From positions 914,796-978,795 of the forward strand of contig CP053450.1 in NCBI GenBank assembly GCA_013285505.1: a DNA stretch of 64,000 nt. Direction: 5' to 3'. The notes beneath the pieces are model-generated. The model was not told the origin of the DNA. It worked only from the letters and a program-made list of their open reading frames with translations, and did no database searches. Below, piece after piece: positions 18,717-28,273 of this stretch. Origin of the DNA: Planctomycetota bacterium (GTDB taxonomy: Bacteria > Planctomycetota > Phycisphaerae > Phycisphaerales > UBA1924). The first letter of the stretch is position 1. Each line of letters begins with the position of its first letter. The translations under genes were made by a program, and so were the position numbers.

Positions 18717-19430
18717 TTACAGCTCGCCTCCCGGCTTGACCCCGCGCAGGATGACCTGGTAGGCGAGAAACTCCTTGAAGAGGCCGAGGGTCAACATCGA
18801 CAACGCTTCGCCTCGCCGCCGCCACAACCGATAGTCCACCGCGTCGGTCCGCAGCCCCACCTCGCCGAACCACTCCTCGACCATCTTCCGCGTCGTCAGC
18901 CGCAGGTGGGTCCGATCGAAGATCCCCGAATCGACATACCGCACGTGCCCGCGGAGAAAGAGCGCGGAGAGCACGGACAGGTGGCGGAAATTCGGCACGC
19001 TGATGATCACGCACCCACCCGGATTCAGCTTCGAGACGTGCTCACGGAGGACCGCGACCGGGTCGGCGATGTGTTCGAGCACATCGGCGTACAGCAGGCA
19101 ATCGAACTGCCGGTCAGCCAGTCGGGCACCGATCTCGTTCACATCACCCGTCAGCATCTCCAGACCCTGCTCGGAAGCCGCGGCCGCCGCGTCGCGGTCC
19201 ATCTCGATCCCCGTCACTCGGCAGCCTCGCCGGACAAGCTCGGCCTCGGTACGCCCGCTCCCACATCCCACCGAGAGTACCGAAACAGCCGATTCGGGCA
19301 CCAGAGCGAGGACATCCGTGCGCAAGTGGACGAAGTACCGCTGGCGACCCTCGCTCGGCGCGGGATCGATCCGGCTCGGCGTCGGCCCCTCGGACGAAGA
19401 GGCCGTCGGCTGTTCTCGAGTCAGCTGCAT
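18717..19430 (-). CDS. Class I SAM-dependent methyltransferase
   Basis: A 237-residue methyltransferase of the UbiE/COQ5-like type. Motif I is VLSVGCGSGRTEAELVRRG, the acidic end of strand 2 is GIEMD, and motif IV is FDCLLYADVLEHIADPV. It methylates a small molecule or glycan using S-adenosylmethionine. Position between the flippase and polymerase genes suggests it modifies a sugar or caps a chain, but the acceptor is unknown. The N-terminal 25 residues are low-complexity (TASSSEGPTPS). It begins two bases after the flippase stop. Confidence 0.83.
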   Translation of the reverse strand: MQLTREQPTASSSEGPTPSRIDPAPSEGRQRYFVHLRTDVLALVPESAVSVLSVGCGSGRTEAELVRRGCRVTGIEMDRDAAAAASEQGLEMLTGDVNEIGARLADRQFDCLLYADVLEHIADPVAVLREHVSKLNPGGCVIISVPNFRHLSVLSALFLRGHVRYVDSGIFDRTHLRLTTRKMVEEWFGEVGLRTDAVDYRLWRRRGEALSMLTLGLFKEFLAYQVILRGVKPGGEL

Positions 19431-19431
19431 A

Positions 19432-20901
19432 TCAGAGCTCCGCGTTGGCAGGGGATATCGGCTGCCGGCGTAAGTGGTGTTTGGTGAAGTCGAGAGCCAA
19501 GTGCCGAGTTGCTGGGTTGGCGATCGTCCAAGCTACAACCGCAAATCCGCCAGCCGATAAGCCAATCAGAGTGCGAACGAATGGCCCCGTGGGCAACGGC
19601 GCGATCTGCGTGAGCGCCAAAGCGCCGAAGAACCCGAGCCCGACAACGGCGGACGGGCCGAGGTGGGTCACCGCCGGAATGGACAATCGGCGTGCGTTGA
19701 TTATGGCCATGAGTATCAGGGCACCCACCTCGCCTAGTGCGCCACAAACCATGACGGCGCTCGGTTCAGCACCCCTTGCCGCGAGAGTCCAGCCCGCGCC
19801 AACACCGATGACGCGAACAAAGTTGCCAGCCATGGGCGAGACTGTGTAGCCATCGGCCACCGCGATCACCGCCGGAGGATTACGGAGGATGCGGAAGGCG
19901 TAGCCCAACCCAAGCCAAGCGGCAAATCCCGCGGGAAGTACGTAATCGCTACCGAAGACCGCCGCAATAAGCTCCCGGCCCGACAGTCCGAACAGAATGG
20001 CCAACCCTAATGCGGGTGCGGCCATGGCCCTGACCCCTATGGCGTACTGCCGGGCCCTGGCCTCTGGGCTGTTGCGGAGCGACGCCAACTGCGGTACACC
20101 CAGCGAGAATCCGACCCGCCCAATAACGGCAGCAGGAGTCCAAGCGAGCAGGAACGCTGCCGAGTACGCCCCGAGAAGAGCCTTGGAGTAGTGATTCGCG
20201 ATGACGATCCGCTCGCCATGAAGCACCGCGAACATCAGCAGGCCATCGCCCAGAAGCGGCAGTCCGAACGTCAGCAGCTGTCGCACCTTCTGCGCGTCAA
20301 AGCCGAGCCGGTATGGCTTCCTGGCAACGACATGTGACAGCACCACCGTCAAGACAACATTGGCCATGAGCAGCCACAGCAGCGCGCGAAAATCAGGGAT
20401 CCACACCGCAACCGGATAAGCGATCAGCAGCAGGAACACCTGCGGTACCGCTTGGGTTGCGACCATCGCCTTGAAGCGGAGGTCTCGCTGCGCGAGCCAG
20501 ATCTGGTTGTGTGTAAACCCGCGGATCGGCGGCACAAGCGCCACGATGCGGAACGCCCAGGTGGCCTCGGGCATCTTCATGAGCTGGGCGAGTGGCTCAG
20601 CCAGCAGCAGCAGCAGTACTCCCGCGATGATTCCGCGACAAACCGAGATGCCGTGCGCCACGCGAAGCCAAGCGTCGCCGTCCTCGCCACTCGCTCGGGT
20701 AAGGAAACGCCCCGCCCCGAGGTCGCCGAGCATCTCCACGAGCGAGATACTCATCGCCAATGCCGCGGCGATGCCGAACTGCTCCGGGGCGATGACTCGG
20801 GCGACGAGAAAGTTCCGGAGCAGTCCGCAGAACTGCACCACCACCTCGCCAACCATCAGCGTCGTGCCGCCCCTGAGGAGTTGCCCGCGGCGAGAACTCA
20901 T
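19432..20901 (-). CDS. Polysaccharide flippase (Wzx/MATE-like, MOP superfamily)
   Basis: A 489-residue protein with about 12-14 transmembrane helices. The N-terminal region MSSRRGQLLRGGTTLMVGEV, a helix pair and AARVIAPEQFG-like text (here ARVIAPEQFGIAAALAMS) are typical of Wzx/RfbX flippases. It would move undecaprenyl-linked repeat units to the outer face of the membrane. The ATG at 20901 is fixed by an ATGA overlap with the FkbM gene. The open frame continues far upstream inside that gene, but that extension is out-of-frame translation. It is the export step that partners the polymerase and Wzz genes downstream. Confidence 0.85.
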   Translation of the reverse strand: MSSRRGQLLRGGTTLMVGEVVVQFCGLLRNFLVARVIAPEQFGIAAALAMSISLVEMLGDLGAGRFLTRASGEDGDAWLRVAHGISVCRGIIAGVLLLLLAEPLAQLMKMPEATWAFRIVALVPPIRGFTHNQIWLAQRDLRFKAMVATQAVPQVFLLLIAYPVAVWIPDFRALLWLLMANVVLTVVLSHVVARKPYRLGFDAQKVRQLLTFGLPLLGDGLLMFAVLHGERIVIANHYSKALLGAYSAAFLLAWTPAAVIGRVGFSLGVPQLASLRNSPEARARQYAIGVRAMAAPALGLAILFGLSGRELIAAVFGSDYVLPAGFAAWLGLGYAFRILRNPPAVIAVADGYTVSPMAGNFVRVIGVGAGWTLAARGAEPSAVMVCGALGEVGALILMAIINARRLSIPAVTHLGPSAVVGLGFFGALALTQIAPLPTGPFVRTLIGLSAGGFAVVAWTIANPATRHLALDFTKHHLRRQPISPANAEL

Positions 20902-21695
20902 GGTGCTGGACTTGGTTCGGCGAGTGCGGCCGCGTGAATGAACGTGAAGTTCTCCTTGGTGTAATGAGCGAGGTGGTATCCCGCCTGTTCGAGCTTGCGG
21001 ATCGCCCTCAGTACCCGCGGAATCGAGGTGGGTGAATCGAACTCCACACACAACACGGGGATCGCGACGCGCGCGGCAGCGAACTGCTCGACGATCGGCC
21101 GCCACGCACCCTCAATGTCCATCTTGAGTAGGTCTACCCGGTCATGGCCCAGACGTGACTTGATGGTGGCGAGGCTGAGGCATTCGGCCTCAAAGAACTC
21201 GCCGGTCCCATTGAGATCCAGTACCGAGTGCGATGTCTTGCGCTTGTCAGCTGGGGCAAAGAACCGCATCGTGGTGTCGCAAGTCCAAAGCCCCCACGTG
21301 TGGAATCGCAGGCCCTTCGCTTCGGCATCAAGGTCCTGCATGTAGTTGATAGCACGCGGCGTCGGGTCGAAGCAGTGAACCTCGCACGCAACTCTCTCAC
21401 GCAGCGCTAGATCAAACGTGGCATCACAGCCGACGCCAACGCAATAGCAGATCCAGTCCGATCGCAGCAGGTCCGTGGGGATGGTCCAGCCGCCGTACGC
21501 GGATCCAAGCGTCTCAAGTGGGAGATCGAGTCGTTCTGGTCGCTTGAACAGAGGCAACCCACGGCGTACGAGTTCTTTGTTTCCCCTTCGCCAGAACAAC
21601 CACGCAACTGCCGCAGCGCGGCGGGCGAGGGCAGTCACGGGTGATCTGCGGTCACGCAGCAGCGCAGTTTCATCAACACGGTCTTGTGTGGCCAT
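20898..21695 (-). CDS. FkbM-family methyltransferase
   Basis: A 265-residue FkbM-type SAM methyltransferase. The glycine motif I is CYCVGVGCDATFDLAL, the strand-2 acidic region is VHCFDPTPRAI, and the signature VDLLKMDIEGAW is followed by PVLCVEFD. Family members O-methylate sugars and similar hydroxyls. The ATG at 21695 (MATQDRVDE) was preferred over a TTG nine codons earlier because AGCAGGA precedes it. It overlaps the flippase start. Together with the next-but-one methyltransferase it suggests a methylated glycan. Confidence 0.8.
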   Translation of the reverse strand: MATQDRVDETALLRDRRSPVTALARRAAAVAWLFWRRGNKELVRRGLPLFKRPERLDLPLETLGSAYGGWTIPTDLLRSDWICYCVGVGCDATFDLALRERVACEVHCFDPTPRAINYMQDLDAEAKGLRFHTWGLWTCDTTMRFFAPADKRKTSHSVLDLNGTGEFFEAECLSLATIKSRLGHDRVDLLKMDIEGAWRPIVEQFAAARVAIPVLCVEFDSPTSIPRVLRAIRKLEQAGYHLAHYTKENFTFIHAAALAEPSPAP

Positions 21696-21725
21696 AGTCC
21701 TGCTCTCACGTGCAGCCAGCAAGTT

Positions 21726-23975
21726 CTAGCGGGGGAGTCTCCACGATGTGGCCCCGCGGTCGGGCGAGTCTGAGTCGGAGTAGCCCGGGATGTGTAGCGC
21801 TGAGCCGAGAATCTGGCTAGCACCTATGCCGCGATACTCAAACTCGCTCCCGCTGCTGTTGATAATCTCGATCGCCCCTACCGTGGGGTTGTCTCCAGTA
21901 GGAGCATTGTAGTTGAAGTGACAGCTTTCGATTGACACGCCAGCGGGAATCGGATCAAAGTAGCCGGCTGCCTGAATCCGTTCAACGACATTGTTGCGGA
22001 AAATGACATTCTTCGCAACAAACTTGCCCGCGCCATTCATATCATCTCGCAGCACAAATCGCTGGCCAGGGTTGGAGACGTGAAAGAACAAAACGTGTTC
22101 TTGGGTAGAGTTCAATTGGCTGAACGGCGGATCGCTTTCAACATCTTGTACTGAGATATTTACAAACGCACAGTTTGTGAACGTCGTGTTTGCGTGGTCG
22201 AGAAAAAAGTTTTGAGTACTCTTAATCGATGCAGCATTAATGTCATACACGATCAGGTTGTCGTAGACACCAAAGTATTGAAACAGATCCGAGTGGTGCG
22301 ACATGACGGTGCCATCAACCGTATCTACGCTGCATCCCACGACCATCAGTGAGTTTTGAAACACATCGCCCGAAATCCGTTCGACATGGGAGTTGCGGAC
22401 GAGATTGCAGTTAATAAAAGCATAGATAGAGTCTGTTGATCCGCTGTCCGTGACGAACAAGCCGCCGTAGCCGACATTGCGCACGGGGCACAGTGATGCA
22501 GGGGGCGTGTAGGTCCACCCTTGGCCATAGAACCAACGGCAGTTGTCGTACCACTGCTGATGCGGGTCCTCTTTGTACATTTGATACATGTCACTAAAAT
22601 CGATGCTCACATTTGTGAATCGCAGCCTTTGCGTATTGGGGCGCACGTAGTCAGCGGTTGACCCGGCAGCAATGACCACATCATCGCGTGACAAACCGTC
22701 AGCGCCTTCGATAGTGATCCATCGCGTGTTACGAACCGGCTGGGCTGGTTGATCGACATCATATCTGCCGGCCTCCTCGATTCGGATCGTGGCTCCCTCA
22801 TAGTCGTCAATGCCGCTACCACACACATTCAGCGCCTGCCTGACGGTGGCATAGGGATTGTTCTGGGAACCGTCGCCCGTGGAGTCGTTGCCACTCTTCG
22901 CGACATAGATGATCGGACCGTCGAGTGTTCCGTGGTTGTTCACAAACAGGAACAACGAGTCGAGCAACCGTGGAGTCCCGGCACCCTCGGGGTAGGCGAT
23001 CGCGCGGAGCTCGACGAGGCCGTCGGAGATTGCGGTATCCGTGTCCCCGGGAATTACGGCGACATACTCGCGGATACCTGTCCGCGGGTTCTCGTGCATC
23101 TCTCGAAGCGATTGCCACGGTCCATCTTCGAGCGAGACATCGATTCGCTCTATCCCATTCATGTGGAATGCCAGCAACCCGATCTCGAAGTTGCCGGAAA
23201 CCGTCTGGTACGGCACCACATCCCACCGCGCAATCGCCTTCGCGTCCCAACCCGGCATGCTGTCGTTGCCCACCGGGTCCGGGTCGTCCGTCGGGCCGTC
23301 CCACCCGTCGCCCGGCACCAGCTCGGCGAAGGCATCGTCGCTCGAGAGATACCGACCCGTCTCGTCGTCCTCGTTGTTCGGCACCCAGCCCAGGCCCGTG
23401 CGCCACTCCGACGCGTTGTCGGACGCCACGACCGGTGTCTGCGAGACCGCGCCCCCTCGCGGCACCGCCGTCGGCCGCATCACATCCACCGCCCCCGACG
23501 TCAGCTGCCTCGAGCCCGTGTACGGGTGCGAGATCCGGGCGCGCCGGTGTCGGCCCGCTGCGGGTTGGCCCGCTGGGTCACCACACGGCCGGAGCTGGGA
23601 CGCGACGGCCCCTCGCTCGACGCCCGCGCCGTCGGGGCCTGCTGCAGCCTGACCGCCCGTCGGCCCCCGATCTGCGGCGTCTCCGAAGGCTCCTCGCCCG
23701 CGGCCGCCGTCCCGGGCAACTGCCGGACCGTGCCCCGCGGCCCCTCCGGGCAGCTTGGCCAGGAGAGACCGGTGCCGCGGCACGCGCATCTCAACCACCG
23801 TCCCGTCCGGCTTGGACATCCGGACAATCTCGTACGTTTTATCAGCCGACTGTGATTCGCGCGGGTGCGTGGCCCCGGTCGGGCCGGCTCCCGCGGCCAT
23901 GCCCATGCCGGTCAGGCACAGCAGGCCGGCCAAAAGCCGGACATTCAACAGATTCCGCAGTCGCCAAGATGGCAT
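21726..23975 (-). CDS. Secreted right-handed beta-helix protein (two compensating frameshifts)
   Basis: About 749 residues with a signal peptide (MPSWRLRNLLNVRLLAGLLCLTGMG, cleavage near AAGA). The C-terminal half (about 370-720) shows parallel beta-helix rungs of the form NCAFVNISVQ, KNVIFRNNVVERI and SIESCHFNYN, opened by IIYVAKSGNDSTGDGSQNNPYATVRQAL. That entry motif is typical of pectate-lyase-like and DUF1565-type carbohydrate-active or surface proteins. Catalytic residues cannot be assigned. Between about 23755 and 23535 the credible frame is another one (RGTVRQLPGTAAAGEEPSE…), so two compensating single-base indels are likely in a Pro/Ala/Gly linker. It is the first gene of the minus-strand run and may process or bind the exported polymer. 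Confidence 0.75.
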   Translation of the reverse strand: MPSWRLRNLLNVRLLAGLLCLTGMGMAAGAGPTGATHPRESQSADKTYEIVRMSKPDGTVVEMRVPRHRSLLAKLPGGAAGHGPAVARDGGRGRGAFGDAADRGPTGGQAAAGPDGAGVERGAVASQLRPCGDPAGQPAAGRHRRARISHPYTGSRQLTSGAVDVMRPTAVPRGGAVSQTPVVASDNASEWRTGLGWVPNNEDDETGRYLSSDDAFAELVPGDGWDGPTDDPDPVGNDSMPGWDAKAIARWDVVPYQTVSGNFEIGLLAFHMNGIERIDVSLEDGPWQSLREMHENPRTGIREYVAVIPGDTDTAISDGLVELRAIAYPEGAGTPRLLDSLFLFVNNHGTLDGPIIYVAKSGNDSTGDGSQNNPYATVRQALNVCGSGIDDYEGATIRIEEAGRYDVDQPAQPVRNTRWITIEGADGLSRDDVVIAAGSTADYVRPNTQRLRFTNVSIDFSDMYQMYKEDPHQQWYDNCRWFYGQGWTYTPPASLCPVRNVGYGGLFVTDSGSTDSIYAFINCNLVRNSHVERISGDVFQNSLMVVGCSVDTVDGTVMSHHSDLFQYFGVYDNLIVYDINAASIKSTQNFFLDHANTTFTNCAFVNISVQDVESDPPFSQLNSTQEHVLFFHVSNPGQRFVLRDDMNGAGKFVAKNVIFRNNVVERIQAAGYFDPIPAGVSIESCHFNYNAPTGDNPTVGAIEIINSSGSEFEYRGIGASQILGSALHIPGYSDSDSPDRGATSWRLPR

Positions 23976-24314
23976 GCACACGCTCCCTCAATCGCCACCC
24001 CGACTTCCATGAACGGATATCGACAGGTGCGGATTCGTATCTTGCTGGATTCCCCAACTTCGCGCGCTCTCCCGCGAAGTCACTCCCTGCCGTCATCCCA
24101 ATCGCCTCACGTCGTACGACTCGGAGAGGCTCCCGAGTTCCGCAGGCGGTGGTGTCGGCCGATGTGGTCCCATAAATGTACTCGCGGTCGGCAACTCTTG
24201 CGCAATCGGTCCCACCGGATCCGGCAAATCGATCGTTTCCCGTTCCACCCCTGCGGCCCCAGCTTCGTGCCGAAGAAACCCACGGCCCCGCCTCGCGTGG
24301 CCGGGGAGCACGAC
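23976..24314. promoter_or_regulatory. Divergent intergenic region
   Basis: This 339-base gap separates the minus-strand polysaccharide run (start 23975) from the plus-strand CAP-domain gene (start 24315), so it should hold promoters for both. No single strong -35/-10 pair stands out by eye. Ribosome-binding sequences are clear on both sides: GAGGGAG before the ATG at 23975, and GGGGAG at 24303-24308 before the GTG at 24315. Confidence 0.5.
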
Positions 24315-26983
24315 GTGTCCAGCCGTACACCGAACAACTCACGCAGCCGACGCGGCCGGACCGGATCGCCGCTCAGCCCGCGCCAACCGTGCATGGAAGC
24401 CCTCGAGGCGAGGACGCTCCTCTCCAGCGCCTTCAGTGCCGACGAGGTCTATCTCGCTGAGCTCATCAACCGCGCCCGCATCAACCCCGTCGCCGAGGCC
24501 GCCCGCATCGGGATCGACTTCACCGACGGGCTGACCCAGGAGGAGATCGACCTGCTGGGGCCGGTCGAGCCGCTGGCCCTCGACCTCTCGCTCGCCGCGG
24601 CGGCCCGGGCCCACAGCCTGGACATGATCCAGCGGGAGTTCTTCGACCACGTCAACCCCGACGGCCTCAACCCAACGCAGCGCGCGCCTCGGGATACGCG
24701 GGCGTCGCCGGCGAGGCGATCGGCTCTGCGCACAACTCCCTCGACGCCCTCTACGCGGCGTGGATGGACACGCCCGAGAACCGCGTCAACATCCTCAGCC
24801 TCTTCAGCTCCTTTACAGAGAGCTTCCACTACGACCAACTCGGGCTCGGGTTTGCGACCGATCAGGTCGGTGCGGAAGACCACTTCACCGCGATGTTTGG
24901 CGACCCCGGCGCGGGCTCGACCGCACGCCTCCTCGGTGTGGTCTACACCGACAGCGATGGGAACGACTTCTATTCCATCGGCGAGGGGCTCACCGGCGTG
25001 CGTATCGATGTGGCGACCGCCGGCGCACCCGACGTCGTCGTCGCGACCTACACCACCGACGACGCCGGCAACTACCAGATCGAGCTCGGCGACGGCTCGT
25101 GGATGGTCACCTTCACCGACCTTGCCACCGAGTGGTTTGTGTCCAAAGCCGTCACCACCGACAGCGAGAACGTCAAGCTCGACACCACACGCGATGAGCT
25201 GCAGGAGCCCGCCGACGATGACGGTGGCGATTCCGGTGGCGGCGATTCCGGTGGTGGGGACTCCGGCGGCGGGGGTGACTCCGGCGATGGCGGGTCGGAC
25301 GGCGGTGGGGGCGACGGCGGGTCTGACGGCGGTGGCTCCGACGGGGGCGACGGCGGCGACGGCGGCGATTCCGGCTCCGACGACCACGCCGATGACGGCG
25401 ACTACCCCAACGCCACGCTCATCGCCCTCAGCGACGAACACCGGGGTTCAGATGCCGGTCTCGTGGATTCGCCGACCGACACCGACCTCTTCTACTTCAC
25501 CGCCGATATCGCCGGCGAGCTCGCCGTCACACTCAGCGCTCCGGACGCCGGCATCCGCGGCAAGCTCACACTCCAGAGCGACTCGGGGCTCCCGCTCACG
25601 TTCGACTCGGCCGGCGAGATTGGTGGCTCGGTCACACTCGTCTGGAACGCCGCGGCCGTCGAGCAGTACTTCATCGTCGTCGCCGACGCCGACCAGAACG
25701 GCGACGGCGAGTACACGCTCTCCATCACCATCACCCCGCCCGACGAGGACAACTCCGAGGGCGGCGGCGGGGACGGCGGCGAGAACGGGGACGGCGGAGA
25801 CAGCGGCGGCGGCGACGACAACGACAACGGCGACGGCGACGGCGGCGGGGACAGCGGTGATGGCGGGTCCGGCGATGGCGACAACGCCCCCGACGGCGAG
25901 AACCCGCCCGTCGACGCGACCAGCGACAGCTCCGGTGCCTTCACGGTTGTCCGCACCGACAGCAACGGCCGGCCCATCCTGTTTCTGCAGCAGACCGACG
26001 GCTCGTGGCGACGCGTTGACCTGGTCGGCGAGGCCGGCGGGCCGACACCCGAGGGCCGGTTCTCCACCTTCCTCGACCCTTTAACCGGCCGCTCGTCGAT
26101 CGTCAGCGCCACCGATTCCGGTCTGGCCGTCTACGAGCAGGACGAGAGCGGCGACTGGTCGGTCCGCAATCTCTCTGCCGAGCTCGGCGCCGCGCCCATC
26201 GCCTCCAAGCCCGTCACCTTCACGACGCGCACCGGGCTGGTCTACACCGCCGGTCTCGACGCCGACGGCAATCTGGTCACCTACCAGCACACCGGCGGCA
26301 ACGACAGCCAGGGCCGTCCAGCCTGGGGGTTTGAAGACCTCTCCACCGATCACCTGGCCCCCCAGGGGCAGCAACTCCCCGCCCTCGACGGCTCCACGCT
26401 CATCTCCTACGTCACCGGGTGGAACGGCCTGACCATCGCCGGCCTCGACGCCGCGGGCAACGTCTTCGCAGCCTGGTGGGCTCCCGGCCTCGACCTCTGG
26501 CGCAGCTCAAACCTCAGTGCCGTCACCGGCGCGCCCAAGTACCAGGGCACGATCTCGGCCTACCTCACCCCGTGGAATGGCATCAACATCGCGGGCACCG
26601 ATGTCAACGGCGATCTCTCCGTCGTCTGGTGGGTGCCCAGCTTCGGCGGGCAGTGGAGACTCACCAAGCTCAATCAGGTCCTCGACGGACCCAACCTGCT
26701 CGAGGGCACCATCGCCAGTTGGGTGACCCCCTGGGGCGGTCTGAATGTCTCCGGCCTCACCGAGTCGGGCAACGTCGTGGTCTATTGGTGGACGCCCACC
26801 TCCGGCGGCTGGAACATCACCACCCTCAGCGACTACATCCCCGATGTCGATCCGCCCGCGGCGGGGGTCATCGGCCACACCTCCAGCCGCGGCGTGATCT
26901 CCATCATGGGCCTCAGCGAATCCGGCGACCTCGTCCGATATTGGTGGCAGGCTGGCGAGCCCTGGCAGGGCGAGATGCTCTGA
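24315..26983 (+). CDS. LEPR-type CAP-domain surface protein with PPC-like domain and C-terminal repeats (one frameshift)
   Basis: About 890 residues. The start GTG at 24315 has a GGGGAG site six bases upstream. A basic N-terminus leads into EALEARTLLSS, a LEPR-XLL-like motif found at the N-termini of planctomycete extracellular proteins. A CAP/SCP-PR1-like domain follows (VYLAELINRARINPVAEAAR, AAARAHSLDM, FFDHVNPDG, AAWMDTPENRVNIL), interrupted by a one-base shift in the GCGCGCGC run at 24682-24690. Next come an SdrD-B-like domain (TGVRIDVATAG…), a Gly/Asp/Ser linker, a PPC-like beta domain (DTDLFYFTADIAGELAVTLS), a second linker, and four to five repeats built on TPWNGLNIAGTD-x-GN-x-VVYWW, suggesting a propeller. 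The function is unknown. It is probably anchored at or exposed on the cell surface. Confidence 0.78.
25223..25382 (+). repeat. Gly/Asp/Ser-rich linker repeat
   Basis: Imperfect tandem GGCGAYTCCGGTGGC-type units encode (GGDSG)n and GGSDGG blocks between the SdrD-like and PPC-like domains of the CAP protein. A similar Glu/Gly/Asp block follows at 25757-25890. These are flexible acidic linkers and possible Ca2+ binders, not CRISPR. Confidence 0.8.
26411..26980 (+). repeat. C-terminal WW-type protein repeats
   Basis: The C-terminus of the CAP protein contains at least four repeats of about 45 residues built around a T-x-WNGL-x-I-x-GL-x-GN pattern followed by paired tryptophans (AAWWAP, VVWWVP, VYWWTP, RYWWQA). 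The periodicity and paired aromatics suggest a beta-propeller or carbohydrate-binding blade. Confidence 0.65.
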
Positions 26984-27125
26984 ACCCATCTTTGTACGCA
27001 ATATGGTTGGAAGGTCCTCGCTGCAACCGGTCTGACGCCGAACGCTCGACGCTCCGATATCTGTTCGGATAGCGATTGGGAAATGGGGGCTGTCGGTATT
27101 TTTTCTGGCAATTCGCTTGCAACTC

Positions 27126-27154
27126 TTGCGGCCGCGATCCGGCCATGCTACATT
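27126..27154 (+). promoter_or_regulatory. Candidate promoter for the second PEP-CTERM-type gene
   Basis: TTGCGG (27126-27131) and TACATT (27149-27154) are 17 bases apart, in the AT-richer part of the 273-base gap between 26983 and 27257. The start codon at 27257 lies about 100 bases downstream, leaving room for a leader with GAGGAGAGAG before the ATG. Assigned by eye. Confidence 0.35.
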
Positions 27155-27256
27155 TTGATCGCTAGGGATGGAGAAACCCGGGTATGTGCCTGAGCAGAGC
27201 GACCGAGTACGGCCGCTTTCGCCTCGGGGCTACCGAGATACCGAGGAGAGAGATTC

Positions 27257-27838
27257 ATGAACCGTTTCGCATTTGCAAGCTGCCTTTTCGCCGCCGCCGG
27301 ACTCGCGTCCGCGCAGGGCGTCATGACGATCACCTGGTCGGCGAGCGACACCGGCAACGGTGACGGCATCGTGGAGCCGGGTGAGTCGGCCGTCATGACC
27401 ATGTGGGCCGAGATGAGCCCCGGACAGACCGGCTTCGCCGGCTCGATCTACGACCTGAACGGCGATGCGCTCTGGCAGGCCGGTACCGTCGAGTCCTACG
27501 AGAACCTGCTCGGCGAGCTGACCGACGACGGCACGCTCAACGGCGACAACTCGATCACCAACATCGAGTCGTTCCAGCTCCCGCCGGCGTTCAACGGCAA
27601 CTTCGTCGCCGACAACCCGATCGCCCTCTACCGCGTCACCTGGACCCCCGCGTCCTACGACGGTGCGTTCGTGTCGATCGACTCGACCCACATCAACTTT
27701 GACGTCTACACCGACACGTTCGGCACGTCCGAGTCGTACACCGGCGAGGTCTTCGGCGGCCTGATCAAGGTCGTGCCCGCTCCCTCGTCGCTCGCCCTCC
27801 TGGGCCTGGGCGGCCTGATGGCACGCCGTCGCCGCTAA
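27257..27838 (+). CDS. PEP-CTERM-type secreted protein
   Basis: A 193-residue protein with a signal peptide (residues 1-19, MNRFAFASCLFAAAGLASA). Its C-terminal sorting signal is VPAPSSLALLGLGGLMARRRR: a VPAPSS motif, a short hydrophobic helix and an Arg tail. As in the protein at 211-867, the acidic residue of PEP is absent. The body is acidic with many Thr/Ser/Asp and no recognisable catalytic motif (WSASDTGNGDGIVEPGE near the start resembles a calcium-binding or dockerin-like loop). A strong ribosome site precedes the ATG. It is a monocistronic gene followed by two hairpins, and is probably a substrate of the exosortase at 9735-10610. Confidence 0.82.
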   Translation: MNRFAFASCLFAAAGLASAQGVMTITWSASDTGNGDGIVEPGESAVMTMWAEMSPGQTGFAGSIYDLNGDALWQAGTVESYENLLGELTDDGTLNGDNSITNIESFQLPPAFNGNFVADNPIALYRVTWTPASYDGAFVSIDSTHINFDVYTDTFGTSESYTGEVFGGLIKVVPAPSSLALLGLGGLMARRRR

Positions 27839-27854
27839 TACCCACGATCGACTC

Positions 27855-27876
27855 GGTGGCCGGCAGCCCGGCCACC
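27855..27876 (+). terminator. First hairpin after the PEP-CTERM-type gene
   Basis: A 9-bp stem (27855-27863 with 27868-27876) starts 17 bases after the stop and is followed by CATATCTTTCTC. It is a likely first terminator of a tandem pair. Confidence 0.5.
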
Positions 27877-27891
27877 CATATCTTTCTCGCT

Positions 27892-27930
27892 CACAGATCG
27901 CCGCGAGCCCGCGGCGATCTGTGTGTTTTT
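27892..27930 (+). terminator. Intrinsic terminator
   Basis: A perfect 14-bp stem (27892-27905 with 27910-27923) has an AGCC loop and is followed by TGTTTTT. It is a canonical rho-independent terminator for the gene ending at 27838. Confidence 0.88.
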
Positions 27931-28101
27931 CTGCGCCCCCGCTGAGTCCGGCAGCCGCAGTGATTCGGCGCTGTTCTGACGCAGAGCCCACGCAGCCACC
28001 CTGCGGGACAGCGTTGCCCCGTGGAGGACGCGAAGAGGACTCGCTTGGTCCCGGACTCGCCGCGGCCGCACGGCGGCGACAACCCATCCCCCTCAGCAAA
28101 C

Positions 28102-28174
28102 ACCCCCGGCAGGGCTCGAACCTGCGACCTCCGCTTTAGGAAAGCGATGCTCTATCCAACTGAGCTACGGGGGC
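28102..28174 (-). tRNA. tRNA-Arg (anticodon CCT)
   Basis: A complete 73-base cloverleaf on the minus strand. The acceptor arm is GCCCCCG/CGGGGG, the D-stem GCUC/GAGC, and the anticodon stem UCGCU/AGCGG with loop UUCCUAA, so the anticodon is CCU reading AGG. The T-arm is GCAGG-UUCGAGC-CCUGC. No CCA is encoded directly after it. The gene sits 133 bases from the integrase start and is the likely integration target or landmark. The integrase lies on the 5' side of the tRNA, which is not the usual 3'-end arrangement. Confidence 0.95.
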
Positions 28175-28237
28175 TTCGTGCAAAAACACCGTAATTTGCA
28201 GCCGATTTGACTTTCGGCATCTCCCGGCCTCATGTCC

Positions 28238-28273
28238 GACGACACCTTTTTCGACACCTGCTCGGGTGTCGTC
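28238..28273. repeat. Inverted repeat upstream of the integrase
   Basis: GACGACACC (28238-28246) is repeated inverted as GGTGTCGTC (28265-28273). A third CGACACC copy lies between them (28252-28258), so either of two hairpins can form. It sits between the tRNA and the integrase ribosome site and may be an operator or recombinase-binding site. Confidence 0.4.

Noticed and set aside
25223-25890. Tandem repeats considered as a CRISPR array
   Set aside because: They are in-frame codon repeats for Gly/Asp/Ser with no constant repeat/spacer pattern, and no cas genes are present in the window.
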